From positions 1,060,001-1,112,500 of the forward strand of contig CM022670.1 in assembly GCA_012295275.1 (NCBI GenBank): 52,500 nt of DNA, in the 5' to 3' direction. A program made the position numbers and the translations under genes. The notes beneath the pieces are model-generated. The model saw only the letters and a list, made by a program, of their open reading frames with translations, searched no databases and was not told where the DNA came from. The stretch is from Chrysomallon squamiferum (lineage: Eukaryota; Mollusca; Gastropoda; Neomphalida; Peltospiridae). Shown here in pieces: positions 12,307 to 24,433 of the stretch. Positions within the stretch are counted from its first letter, which is position 1. Each line of letters begins with the position of its first letter.

Positions 12307-13480
12307 GTTCATTCAGTTATTCCAGTTTATAATTAATAATATAACTGTATTTTTATGGAGATGTCAATTTTCGGTTTTAAAAGGCTGCGGCATTTTTATA
12401 TTCTTCGTAAACTATCCTCAAATATCAGGTGAATTTATAATATAAGACGTTTTTATCTACTTGCAGTTTCATTGTTATATTTACTGTTTTATTATTAATG
12501 TCTCTCCTTTTTATTGCTTCAGAAAACTGCCATTACTGACATGTAATAAATAATTTTAAAATTATAATAAAGTGAATAGAATCCCACAAACTGATGATCT
12601 TTCCACCTGTATATATATATATCTGCCTACTTATGTATGTGTGTGCGTGTGCGCTCGTGTGTGTATGTGTGTCTCTTCCTATTTATCTATTTATTTGGCT
12701 CCTAATTCCCTACCTATCCACAAATATACATACATATATACATACTTACATATACATTCAAAAAAATGCAATTCAATGAAATAAAATTTAAAAATAATTT
12801 AAAAAATGAAAACATTAAAACAAACCCCTTCAAAAATAAAATAAAAATAAAAACAGGGGAAAAAAAACTCACATCATTTACATACAGAATAAGCGACATC
12901 ACTAACCTTTGATTATCAAACGGAATCAGGATATGCTGTAAGGTTTGTTTACAGCGGAAAAATTACAATTTTGTTTTCTCGTTTTCCCTTATATTTAAAG
13001 TCTGTTATGGGAATAGTCCACTTACACTGGAAATGTACCCGGGCGGCAAATAATGCGTGCATTTCTTACTCTTTTAACCGAAAATGCAAAACATTTACCT
13101 TTATTTTTATGAACTGTCCCAATCACGAACGTAACTACTCAAGGAACATACATCACAACAGTTACTAGATGCACGATGTTTGTTTATCTAATTTGTTTTT
13201 GGTGCTAACGTAACTATGTTTGCTCAGTATAACGTACAGGACAGGAATTGATGATTATTATTGTTCAGTGTATGTTCTGCAATAAAAAATACTGTTACTT
13301 ATGATACTGTTAATTAACTGATTCATATAAAGAAATTATAAAAGGAAAAAAATTATTTGTTTCCTTTTTTGGTTATTTATTTATTATCATTTTTAAAATT
13401 TTATTTTATTCTATTTATTTTATATTTTATTTTATTTTATTTTATTTATTTTATTTTATCTAGTTATTTATTTATAATAG

Positions 13481-13532
<52 letters not shown>

Positions 13533-13561
13533 GCTGCTGCTACTACTACTACTACTACTAA
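13481..13561 (+). repeat. (ACT)n microsatellite with GCT variants
   Basis: ACT triplets for about 80 bp with a short TGC patch near 13532-13540. Confidence 0.95.
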
Positions 13562-13694
13562 TAATAATTATAATACTAAAAACAACAACAGCAACAACTA
13601 CAACAATAACAATAATAATATATATATTTGTTTGTTTATTCATTTATGTGTTTGCAAATTGATTTATTTGTACCGATGTATATAATTTATATAA

Positions 13695-13762
13695 TGGCCC
13701 AGATGAAACCGAACCCGAAAGTAACTTTTTATAACAATTCAGGTTCGGTTACGTCTGGGCCA
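13695..13762. repeat. 68-bp imperfect inverted repeat (hairpin), MITE-like
   Basis: Two 25-nt arms (13695-13719 and 13738-13762) match at 22 of 25 positions when one is reverse-complemented, separated by 18 nt. Termini are TGGCCCAGA and TCTGGGCCA, inside TA-rich flanks. Either a tiny nonautonomous element or a structured RNA hairpin. No transposase is nearby. Confidence 0.75.
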
Positions 13763-13937
13763 CCCTATATATATATATATATATCATTGTGTGTTTTCGT
13801 AACAACAAATTTATCAAAGATAGTTTAAGTGTGCGCGCTCACACAAACATATACATTACATTCATCAGAACATACAGCATGCTGAAACATATATTTATAT
13901 GTAAATATGCATATATGTATATATATATCTACATCAC

Positions 13938-13981
<44 letters not shown>
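13938..13981 (+). repeat. (ATCT)11 tetranucleotide microsatellite
   Basis: Perfect ATCT units between short TA-rich flanks. Confidence 0.97.
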
Positions 13982-14084
13982 CGTATGTATATGTGTATGT
14001 ATGTCTGTGTATGAGATAGAAACAAAAATAGTTACTCGATGTACAATACGCTCAATTACTATTGCTACTACTGCCATCACGTTT

Positions 14085-14151
14085 TTATTATTATTATTAT
14101 CATCATTCACATCATCATCATCATTATTATTGTTACTACTACTACTACTAC

Positions 14152-14194
<43 letters not shown>

Positions 14195-14262
14195 GTTGTT
14201 GTTGTTGTTGCTGTTGTTGTTGTTGTTGTAGTTGTTGTTGGTGTTGCTGTTGTTGTTACTGT
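14085..14262 (+). repeat. Compound triplet block ATT / ATC / ACT / ATT / GTT
   Basis: Successive triplet runs that differ from each other by one base. The last switch is ATT to GTT near 14195. Confidence 0.95.
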
Positions 14263-14487
14263 TGGTATTATCAACCTAAAACAAATCGTGTTTACATTTA
14301 TCTCACGCGCTTATCTGTTTCAATGGAACGAATACATTCTTCAAAAATACACCTGCGGTGTATCAGGTATCAACAGCGGTGCGCACACACACTCGTACAT
14401 AAATAAGAATCTTTTTATCGTTACTTCAATCACAATTTAGAAGATTATAGTCAAGGTTGAATAGCCAGACTTGCTCACGGCTCTAGT

Positions 14488-14670
14488 ATCCTACTACTAC
14501 TACTATTACTACTACGTCAGCTACTGCTGTTAGTGCTACTACTACTGCTGCTGCCGATGATGATGATGATACTGCTACTACTACTACTACTAATGATGAT
14601 TATGACACTGATGATAATAAAATAATAGTTGTGATGATGCTGATGATGCTAATAATAACGATGATGATGA
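14488..14670 (+). repeat. Degenerate ACT then ATG triplet region
   Basis: Imperfect ACT/GCT triplets to about 14593, then GATGAT units. Older and more mutated than the neighbouring blocks. Confidence 0.85.
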
Positions 14671-15206
14671 TTTTGTTAGTAATAATGGATATTAATCATT
14701 TTAATTACGAGAAGAAGAAGACGAAGAAACTATATTAATACTCACATATGTTTAAACAGTTTTTGTTTTGCTTTTATATTAATATAAAAATCCGTAGTAC
14801 TAAAAAATTAATTAAACATTCTTAAAATACATGTATCAGTAATTCAGTAAATTAACTAGTTTCACTTCCTGTCTTAAATACGCATGCGTATCTTTATTTA
14901 TAGAATTAAAAGAATTTTCATAGCTTTATTTACCTATAACTAAATTTTAGTTTCACATAATTACTTTTTGCCCGTGAATACGCAGCATAAATGATTTATC
15001 AGAACTGTTATTAGCAGATTAAAGGATTAGTGATATATTTTTATTAAATGACACTGAAGCTCTGGATTAAGCTCTATGAATTAACCAAGGCGATTATTAG
15101 AATTTGAACTTTTTAGTTTCATTCTTATTTTCTGTGATTTGAGTAATCTTTCTGCAATATTTTCATTTTATCAAATGAAATAAACAAAACTGCAATTTTC
15201 TACTGC

Positions 15207-15268
<62 letters not shown>
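15207..15268 (+). repeat. (AAT)n microsatellite
   Basis: About 20 AAT units. A second AAT-to-AGT block follows at about 15405-15480. Confidence 0.96.
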
Positions 15269-15270
<2 letters not shown>

Positions 15271-16101
15271 CATTTAGGAGTTTTCCATCTTAGTGTTATA
15301 ATATTTCTCTGTGTTTTAGAAGGAGATTTTTATTTTGTCAGTTTAGCAGTATTGCTAAGCGCAGTATTAATGGAAACTGCGCTGTATGAATGTTCTATTT
15401 ATTTTAATAATAATCATAATAATAATAATAATAATAGTAGTAGTAGTAGTAGTAATAGTAGCAATAGTAGTAGTAATAGAGTAATAGACTGTTGTAACAA
15501 AAGTAGTACAGCAATATAAATATAGTAGTAGCAATATCATAATAATATAAGGAGCACATTCGTTGTTACTGTAATGATAAACATTAATTTGTATTACAGA
15601 ATTTTATATATTCTTATTTTTTAAATATATTTTTATTTATAATTTTTAAAATTCTTTGTCATGCAAAATTAATTGTTTATACAAGATATATATTTTAATT
15701 TGCCAGCTCGAAAGTCTAGACCAATTTTGTTTTTTTAAATTTACCAGGTGGAAAGAACAGGTGCATTTTTTGTTTATACTTAAAAGATATTTTCTGCAAC
15801 ATAAATTTACGAATACAAGCGTTAGGCCAGGCAAAAAACATTACTCATATGTATATATATATATAAAAAATACATAAATACAAATAATAATAATAAAAAT
15901 AAAAAGACTGAAGAAAGCAGAAAAAGGGTGAATGTTCTACGAAAAAGAATTTGTTTTAATGTAAGAATAATATTTAAAGTAACGGAAAGGTTATTGCTAT
16001 TGAAATGTTATTGTTATTATTATAATTATCCTCTGGAAAAATAATAATATTAATATTACTAATAAGAAGAAGAAGTAGTAATTTAACTGGCAACATTATT
16101 A

Positions 16102-16103
<2 letters not shown>

Positions 16104-16152
<49 letters not shown>
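16104..16152 (+). repeat. (AT)n microsatellite
   Basis: About 24 AT units. Confidence 0.97.
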
Positions 16153-16154
<2 letters not shown>

Positions 16155-16983
16155 TATATCATATATAAGTGTATTAAAAATTCGCAAACTACGTATTACT
16201 ATTATTATTATTATAATAAAAATACAAATTTAAACAAAATATCTAGCCAGATCGCAAATGAAAACAAACTGGTTAGTATTTATCTGCCATCTGTTAAAGT
16301 TGGCCTGCGTTCCTGTCAGAGAAAAATAGACGCAATCTTAAAATGTCGGAGAAAAAAGAAGAAGATAAAGAAAGGAAAGAGAAAGGAAAGGATGTTTATT
16401 TTCTAGCTTCATCCAGACATATTTGATGCTATCTTTGTTCAAAGGTCAAGGTTACTAATGGATCGAAGCATTTCTCGGAAAAGATGATAAGAAAAAAAAA
16501 ATTCAAAAATCAAAATAAAGAGAGGATAATAATATTTCAGAAATAGTAAAACAGATACTACACAGGTCAAATGAATTTATTTTAGACATAAATGGTAATT
16601 TCTATTATTTTTAACTGTTAATGAAAATAACAAAATAAATCAAAATAATAATAGAAGCTCTTCATACCGATTGACATAGCCATTGATTTCAGAATGTAAA
16701 TACACCTTTAAGAAACACGCACTATATACTGGACACCGCATTATAACTGTTTATTTTCGTAACGGTAAATAGATAAATACTCACTGCATTAACGTGATTA
16801 TCGTAGTTTACTAAAAAAAATGTGAAATAAATTAAAATAACGAAAAAATAAAAAACGAGGCAGATGCATTCCTTCCTTTGACATAAAAACCGACAAGGAT
16901 GGCATTTATGTATGAAATATCTGAGTAGGTAATTTGCTTATATGTATATATATAAAAGAAACAGACACAGCGGTAGAACATAC

Positions 16984-17041
16984 CTTACTAGAGGCTCTGT
17001 GTTGAGATAGAATCCGCACGACAAATCCAACAAAGAAAACT
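16984..17041 (-). other. Predicted 5' UTR exon of aerolysin-like gene 1
   Basis: About 58 nt from an initiator-like TCAGTT (A at 17041) to the donor at 16983. It contains no ATG. Joined to exon 2 it gives AAG-A before ATGGG, a good start context with A at -3 and G at +4. Confidence 0.4.
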
Positions 17042-17125
17042 GAAGATATTCCAGCAAAAAAGGACGCTCTTTATTTCCAAGCGTTCTAGCATGCCAGTAG
17101 CCATTGGCTGGATGCAGTCACGTGA
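17038..17125 (-). promoter_or_regulatory. Candidate promoter of aerolysin-like gene 1 (E-box, CCAAT, TATA-like, Inr)
   Basis: In transcription order: palindromic E-box TCACGTGA (17125-17118), CCAAT box (17107-17103), TATA-like AAATAAAG (17076-17069) and initiator-like TCAGTT (17043-17038). The TATA-like element starts 35 bp from the predicted start site. The order and spacing support a minus-strand core promoter; TCACGTGA is a bHLH-zip (USF/MITF/TFE) type site. Confidence 0.42.
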
Positions 17126-17337
17126 TTTCATTATGCATCATTTCTCATTAAAGTAAAATCGTGAATGATCTTGATTTCATGAAACTGTTTTTTTTAGTCT
17201 TTTGTGTGTGCATAAACATTACAAAAATGAAGCTTGCGTTTTTTTCTCTTTGCGGTATGTTGTAAAATAAAAGAAATGTGATAAATATTTTCTGCATAAT
17301 TATGTATCTGAAAGATGTAAAACGAATTGTTTTAAAT

Positions 17338-17339
<2 letters not shown>

Positions 17340-17399
<60 letters not shown>
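17340..17399 (+). repeat. (AAT)20 microsatellite
   Basis: Uninterrupted AAT units for about 60 bp. Confidence 0.97.
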
Positions 17400-18284
17400 T
17401 TCATATAATTCTTATGATAAAGCAAGCCAGCTGAAAAAGAATGAATATGTAAATAAAATAAAGAAAAATAAACAAAGAAACGATCAAATGATCAAAGTAA
17501 CAGATATATAAAGAAATAAAATAAAATAAATCAAAATATTTATTTATTTATTTGTTCGCTTTTTTTGTTCGTTCGTTCGTTCATTCATTCATTCATTTAT
17601 TCATTTATTTATTTATTTATGTTTGTTTGTTTGTCTGTTTATATTATTTAAATATTTAGTACCAAAAGCCAATAATATAATGTTATTAAAAGGTTTATTA
17701 AATGAATAATGATAATGATAATTATTATGAAACTGATGGTAGTAATAATGAAAAAAGTGAATAAATGAAAATAAGCCTTCATCATCTAGAACAAAAAATA
17801 AGAAAAAGAACAAAACAACAACAACGACAATAACGACAACAACTACTACTGCTACTAACCGTACTATAATTACAGAGGTAACAAATACAAAACCGTATGC
17901 TGTATTTTTTTAGAATTTTTTTTCAAATTTTTATTTTATTATTATTATTTTTTTTTTTAATACAAACATTGTCATTCAACACTCGTGTTCATCCGAATCA
18001 AGGGAAATAATTTCAGCATTATCTCTGAATTCAGCGAGTTATCGTTTGAAGCTTGCAACTACAATTAATAATACAGTCGGAAAACGTTTACAACTAATGT
18101 TACATCATCAGCAACTGCAGTTGCTCCTACCACTATTACTGTAGTAATTAAAAAATAAAAATAAAAATAAATTATTTATAAATTGTTGCTGTTATCTACT
18201 ACAAAAATAATAAATAAAAAAGAAAAACAGAACAAAATAAATTCAAAATAAAATAAATTAAAATAATAATAAAAAATAAGACAA

Positions 18285-18323
<39 letters not shown>

Positions 18324-19554
18324 AGATTCAGTCTAAATGATAATAAAAGTACAGCTGAAGATTTTTAAAATTTATTTTTACTGATTTACTAGTACTCCAG
18401 AGTTATGAATAAATAATGTACAAGAAGCAGCAGTGAATTCACACTAACCAGGTAGACTGAGTCTGTTTACTTTACACATAACAGCATTTTCTTCAACCAG
18501 CATTACAGTTTATCTTTCTGTTTGCTTTACAGAATATTTTGTATTTATTACCAGTAGTTACAAACATTACCAAACAGCCGGTCCAAATACTACGAGTAGT
18601 CGAGTAACAATGGGTTGTTATGACAGCACCGTGTCAATTACGTGTTTGCACGAGGGGGTTCACGCGCATTAACGGTTAATGATGAAATCTACAACAGTAA
18701 TTGACAAGTAAAAGAAAAATGTTGTATTTATTCTCAGCGCGCGCGACGTTGGTTACATCTTTTGACGCCTGTCACTGGCTAGTACAAGTGTTTATCAAAC
18801 TGGTCCTAGGTGCTCGGAATAGCTGGGGGTGGGGACGAGTGGGTGTGAGTTGAATAACTATTACAGTTAAAAAAACAAAAACAAAATTGTAATCTTGAAA
18901 TATTGGTGCTAATTGTTACAGTAAACGGACATTAATAATGGTCGTTTTTTTTACTATTTGTTTTTTATCATAAAAGTTCAGAATCTACTTAGTATTTACA
19001 GTTTCGAATAGAAGATTTTAATAATTCTAGATTATTCTACATCTTTTCTTACTTTCATTCCTCCCTTTTTTTTTATTTATAGCTCCACCCCATCACTTTC
19101 CTTCATTCATCCTTTCTTCTTTTATTTTTATTTCTTCCCCTTACATCCTCCACATTATGCCAATATACTATAAATTATAAACAAATCCTGCGATTTGTGT
19201 TAGAGCAAAGAGAAGTCGTAAACATTGTCTGTTATTTATTTTATTTTATTTTATTTTATTTTATTTTATTTTATTTATTTATTTTATTATCACCTGTTAA
19301 TGACAGTAAAAACACTTGTTATAGAAGTATGTCTAGGAGAAAGGGTTAAACTCACCTGTTAATTAGCTAATTAGTCTGATGTTAATTAACAGAAATCACT
19401 TTAATTCATCGCCCTGTTTGTTTGTACTCTCACTTAGTGTAACAATGGACATAAAGTACAAAGATAAGACACGTGCACAGTACAGTTATATTTACAAATA
19501 ACCCGCACACGTACAAACCAACACACAACAATACCCATGACAATACGTGCCTGA

Positions 19555-19770
19555 TAATGATGATTATAATCATGATAATAAGAATAATGATGAAGATGAT
19601 GATGATAATTGATTATGATGATCATAATGATGTTAATGATAATAATAATAATAATATTATAATAATAATAATAATAATAATAATTATTATTATTATGATG
19701 ATGATTGTGATTGTTATTGTTATTGCCATCATCATCATCATCATTATTACTAATTTTATTTATTATTATT
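19555..19770 (+). repeat. Mixed ATG / AAT / ATT / ATC triplet block
   Basis: ATG and AAT triplets switch to ATT and ATC near the middle, so the halves are partly complementary and could fold back. Confidence 0.9.
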
Positions 19771-20029
19771 ATTATTTCCACAATATTAAAACAGGGCAGT
19801 CTAACTGTATAAATTCGCTTTCAAAGCCACAGTCTCCGACGTATTTATGAAAGGTCGGGGAAGGTGCACATAATGGATTCCTTACAGCTAATTCAGAAAG
19901 AGTAACTTAACCGTGACTCTTCACCTGCTAACTGTGACGTGTAACTGTACATATCACACTGTATAACGATATACACAGCGTACCATTAAATAAAACGTAA
20001 CTTACTACTAAAAGGATATTGATTTACTT

Positions 20030-20240
20030 ACCCTCGTTACGATCCGATATGCTGGACACACCCTTGTGTCCTGCAATCGTGGCGAGAACCCATTCTTTTC
20101 CCTACCCAAAACTCTTTTCTGCGACAGACACGCCCGCTGACCTGTCAGAAAGCGTGCCCGTCGCAGACGTGCTTCACAACAGCTTGCTCTGATTAGCACG
20201 TTCATTTTTTTTCCATTCCATTCCAATACTTACCCTGATA
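20030..20240 (-). other. GC-richer segment with three donor-like sites on the minus strand
   Basis: Minus-strand GTAAGT motifs begin at 20235 (CAGG|GTAAGTATT), 20031 (GAGG|GTAAGTAAA) and about 20008 (GTA|GTAAGTTA). The 200 bp between the first two is clearly richer in G+C than its surroundings. It may hold alternative first exons for aerolysin-like gene 1 or a promoter shared with the PAN-domain gene at 21214. No protein similarity seen. Confidence 0.25.
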
Positions 20241-20497
20241 GTTCCGTTAGACTGGGTTTTTTTTTTTATTGTGAACTTAATCATTTGTCCAAAACGTAAT
20301 AAAAAATTAATACAACAGTGTATAGGTAGCAGTTTACACACATTAATTCATGTGTTAGGAATTTTAAAATGACATTTTTTTTTTTGTATTACATTTATGT
20401 TAATGGCAACGGATTTGCTACGTTATTTATGTACTTCTGTAGAATTAATGTTTGAAATGTGTTCTCTTTAGACACACATACACACTCGGTAATAATA

Positions 20498-20529
<32 letters not shown>

Positions 20530-21213
20530 AACAATGATGATATATATTTTTGTTTATTATCGCCAGTTTACCATACATAAACAAATATATGTACAGATTG
20601 CTAATTATTATTATTATTATTAGTATTACAATCATCATCAGCAGCATCATCATACTACTACTATTATTACTACAACTACTATTATTACTGATACTACTAC
20701 TACAACAATTACCTGAAGAACAAGATATTATTTTTGTTTTCGTAACTAAGTAAGAAATATAAACATAATATTTAGATAAAAAAAATGTTTATCTAGTAGA
20801 AACATAACCCATTTAACCGTCATCCGTTTTTTTATTCACTGAAGTAAATCACTAAAACGACAATATACATATTTATATCATATTCACCTACCTAGTATTA
20901 TATATTATAAATGAATCATGTGTTCTGTTTCAAACAGAAACTCTTCCACCCGGGGTGCTCTTTTTGTCTTTTTACGGAGATGCAGTGGACTGCTTTGTAG
21001 AATAAATGTGAATAACTAATACACTTTCATTCTTTACATTAACAACAAACAAACAAACAATAAAAACCCCAAAACAAAACAAAACAAAACAAATAAACAA
21101 CAAAAAACAAACACGTTACAACTTGATCACAGGAAGATTTAACACACCAGTTTTGCGTTTTTCTCTTGTAAAATTTATTTTGGAACAGCACCCCAAATTC
21201 CAGCTTTTAACAC

Positions 21214-21523
21214 ATGGCTGTAATAATTAGAAGAAATCTGCTTTATGTGACAGCGGTTTTAATGACTCTCTTCGCGGTTTCTGAGACAATTAGTTTTCGT
21301 GATAAAACGTTTCGACTCTTACCACAGCACACGAACATGAAACCTTTCGAAAATCCAGTAACAGAAATGAAGATCTCCAGTGAACTTGCTTGTACTATGG
21401 AATGTTCAAGCTATATCGGGTGCTCTGGCGTCATTTACAACAACGACAACGGCATTTGTTCCATGTACACGACGTTCTTTTACTCACAGACATTTTTAAC
21501 GGAAGCTGGATTCAAAACAGACG
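21214..21523 (+). CDS. Secreted PAN/Apple-domain protein, first coding exon
   Basis: Exon of 310 nt: 103 codons plus one base, ending at a donor (GACG|GTAATA), phase 1. The N terminus is a signal peptide: basic IIRRN then a hydrophobic core to about residue 22, with likely cleavage near SETIS. Residues 28-100 fit a PAN/Apple domain, with Cys60, Cys64, Cys70 and Cys82 in the C-x3-C-x5-C-x11-C layout, Tyr75 and a CSMY turn. PAN modules bind proteins or carbohydrates and in invertebrates are often followed by lectin or fibrinogen-like domains. Frame continues past the donor only because the next stretch is ACT/CTG triplets; that extension is low-complexity and not protein-like, which supports ending the exon at 21523. 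The downstream exons are not identified. Start context is weak (C at -3), but this is the only Met before the signal sequence. Confidence 0.65.
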
Positions 21524-22076
21524 GTAATAATAGTTATTACTGTTATATAATACCATTACTGTTAATACTATTACTTCTACTACTGCTATTATTACTGTTA
21601 CTACAACTACCAGTACAACTTGTTTTTCTTATATTGCTGATATTATTTCCCCCAGCACTGCTACAACTGTATTTACTACTGTTATTTCTACAACAACTAC
21701 TACTACCTCCACTATTACCACGTCTTTTTTTTCACTAATTCTACTTCTACTGCTGCTGCTGTTTTATACTGCGGCTTCCACAGCTACTTCATCTACTGCT
21801 ACTACTCGGACTTTACAGTAACTGAAATGTGTACTGTTAGTAGTAACTTGTTTCATAGTGGTAATGTCATAATTATGTTTTCCTAGTTGTAAGAAGGGAA
21901 ATAACTCCCTTTATGTTTTATGGTGTCAATTTTTTTTTTTTTTTTTTTTTTTTTTCTGTAAATTTATTAACTGGTTGGATGTTTAAGTAAAAGCACTGAA
22001 TTTTTCACCATTTTATTTTTTTGCATTAAAAATGTAATTAGTACAGGTAAATATTGTTATACTTAAAAAGAAAAGT

Positions 22077-22260
22077 AATAATAATAATAATAAATAAATA
22101 AATAAATAAATACAAAGAAAGAAAGAAAGAAAGAAAGAAAGGAAGAATGAAAGAAAGAAAGAAAAAAGCAAGCAAACAAGCAAACAAACAAACAAACATA
22201 CAAACAAACAAACAAACAAACAAAAAAGAAAAAGGCATATAAAAAAAACGAACAAACCTA
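22077..22260 (+). repeat. AATA / AAAG / AAAC tetranucleotide arrays
   Basis: AATA, then AAAG units, then AAAC units, each differing from the last by one base. Confidence 0.92.
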
Positions 22261-22604
22261 ACAACAACAAAAACAAACTTCAACTTCCAAATAAAAGATC
22301 AGTTTATTATTTTAACACATAAAGACTGTTGATTTGACACGTTGGCTTCTAATGGCTCCCTCTTCACTTTTCTCACGAAACGAATAAAGAAAACATCGAA
22401 CTGTTTCTTAATGAAATCACACTGACAAAAACACACTCCTCCGGCCATAACGTCAGTTTTGCGGAATTTCGTTGTTTTAAAGGTGACACTAAACTGAGCT
22501 GTAGTTGCGAGTAAACAGATGTGATGTGTTGAAATAATTACATTTAAAGTGACGTGAGACAGTTAACGTACAGAGGCTGGAAATTTAGCCTCAAGATAGA
22601 CAAT

Positions 22605-22607
<3 letters not shown>

Positions 22608-22691
<84 letters not shown>
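22608..22691 (+). repeat. (CT)42 microsatellite
   Basis: Perfect CT dinucleotides for about 84 bp. Confidence 0.98.
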
Positions 22692-22695
<4 letters not shown>

Positions 22696-23242
22696 GCGTA
22701 TGGGCATTTTTGTTTGTGTGGGTATGCATGCATGTGGTAAATTAATAAATTTGAATAGGATAACAAATACGAAAACAACAACAAAGTACACTAGCAACAA
22801 TACAACCACAAATTACAGTAGCAAAAAAAAAAAAAAAAAAAATTACAGTAACAACCAAAAAAAATAATAAAAATAAATAAAATAAAATAAAATAAAATAA
22901 AAACTACAGTAACAACAAAATCTATTAAAAAAAATAATAATAAACAATTAAAATATAATTTTAAAAAGTAAATATTCCACTAAAAAAAAAAAAAAATAAA
23001 AATAAACAACTAAACAAAAAAATGTACACATAAAAGATCCTTTGCTGCTGAGGAATAAGTGACTAAATAGTGGGAACGTGTTTCTTCTCAAAAATAATTG
23101 CTATAATTAGATAAATACTGTGCATACTAACTAATATCTTCAAACGTGTACAGATGAAGTTTAGTCATACCTAACAAGCAGATAAACAAGAAGACAAACA
23201 ACGGTAACAAAAACTAAAGTAAAATAAAATAAAAACAAAAGC

Positions 23243-23307
<65 letters not shown>
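23243..23307 (+). repeat. (AAT)n microsatellite followed by AAAAT units
   Basis: About 21 AAT units, then an AAAAT pentamer array to about 23358. Confidence 0.95.
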
Positions 23308-23309
<2 letters not shown>

Positions 23310-24338
23310 TAAATGAAAAATAAAAAATAAAATAAAATAAAATAAAATAAAATAAAATGAAACGAAAATCAATGACACATTTAATATTAAAAACAAACTA
23401 AAAATAACAAATGCCAAACAGTTTAATTATATGGTTGCCAAATCGATGACTGGTAGATTGAAAAATGAATATTTTGAACATAGATTTGTAATCAATCTCG
23501 TCATCATCTGTTGTTCAGGTTCCAGCGGCGGACCTTGTTATATTTATGGGGGTAGTCAAACGAGTGTTGTTATAGTAATGATATAAAAGATATGTCGGTA
23601 AGCATAATGTATACAAATAATGATTGAATAAAGGTTTTTTGATAACGGTTGTTTGTACAGATATATAACGATGCTGTTAGATAAATTTGATCCAAAGCTG
23701 CAATTACAATAAATAAATAGGTTAATTAATTCTTCCCTTTGAATTCCAACCGTAACGATAAGCAGATGCAAATAAAATGCAAAAATGCGGACCAAACAAT
23801 TGTTGCGATCTCCTAACCTGCAAATGACGCCATATTACCTGACGTGCCGCCATTTTATACACAGGTATCTAAATATGATGACCCAAACCCGACGACCGCC
23901 GTGTAACAGTGCATCAAGATATTTATTATTATTATTAACATTATGTTTCCTTTATTAATTTCTTTTCTAGTCTAATTTAGTTAATGATTTCTTAACAATT
24001 AATGTACCGAAATACAACTAACTTTTGGCTATTTTCCCTGATATTCTTAACTGTTATTTTTAAATTAATATTTTATGTTTAAAACAAATATTTAAAATCG
24101 ATCCGGAGAGTACCTCGTGTTATTTAATTACGCTGATCTCAGGTTCATTTAAAAAGCCTCGTTACATTCTGTTCTGTCTGTGGGAAGGCATTTACAAAAG
24201 ATCACTTGTTGCTGAGAGGAAAGACGTAGCTGCAGCGGGTTTCCTCTCTCTTTATCTGAGAGGTCCTTAGCTGTCACGTAGCCGTAAAAAACAAAGCCTC
24301 ACTTCAGGTTATTTCACGTTGCTATCCTATACACCCAA

Positions 24339-24344
<6 letters not shown>

Positions 24345-24431
<87 letters not shown>
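24345..24431 (+). repeat. (AG)43 microsatellite
   Basis: Perfect AG dinucleotides. Confidence 0.98.

Positions 24432-24433
<2 letters not shown>

Larger units (their letters stand above)
12173..16983 (-). other. Predicted 5' UTR intron of aerolysin-like gene 1
   Basis: The acceptor AG at 12174-12173 is certain in form (pyrimidine-rich TTATTTCAG). The donor AAG|GTATGT at 16983 is the best match that also lies below a plausible promoter. The 4.8 kb between holds many microsatellites (ACT, ATCT, ATT/GTT, AAT, AT) and a hairpin at 13695-13762. Other donor-like sites near 20.0-20.2 kb could belong to alternative first exons. Confidence 0.4.
17126..21213. other. Intergenic DNA between aerolysin-like gene 1 promoter and the PAN-domain gene
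   Basis: Mostly simple repeats: AAT (17340-17399), TTCA/TTTA (17537-17640), AAAT (18283-18324), TTTTA (19226-19287), a mixed AAT/ATG block (19555-19770) and ATG (20491-20530). Two stretches are noticeably less AT-rich: 18560-18850, with a short CG run near 18738-18748, and 20030-20240. No coding exon seen. Confidence 0.6.

Noticed and set aside
14001-14440. Leu, Tyr/Cys and Ile/Val-rich frames
   Set aside because: Translations of the ATT/GTT triplet block.
21524-21738. Extension of the PAN frame by 71 codons
   Set aside because: Leu-rich output of degenerate ACT/CTG triplets directly after a donor site; not protein-like.
23519-23586. Phase-compatible terminal exon for the PAN gene (23 codons to TAA)
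   Set aside because: The acceptor is fair and the phase fits, but the sequence gives no domain, is very short and resembles an interspersed-repeat fragment. Kept only as a weak possibility.
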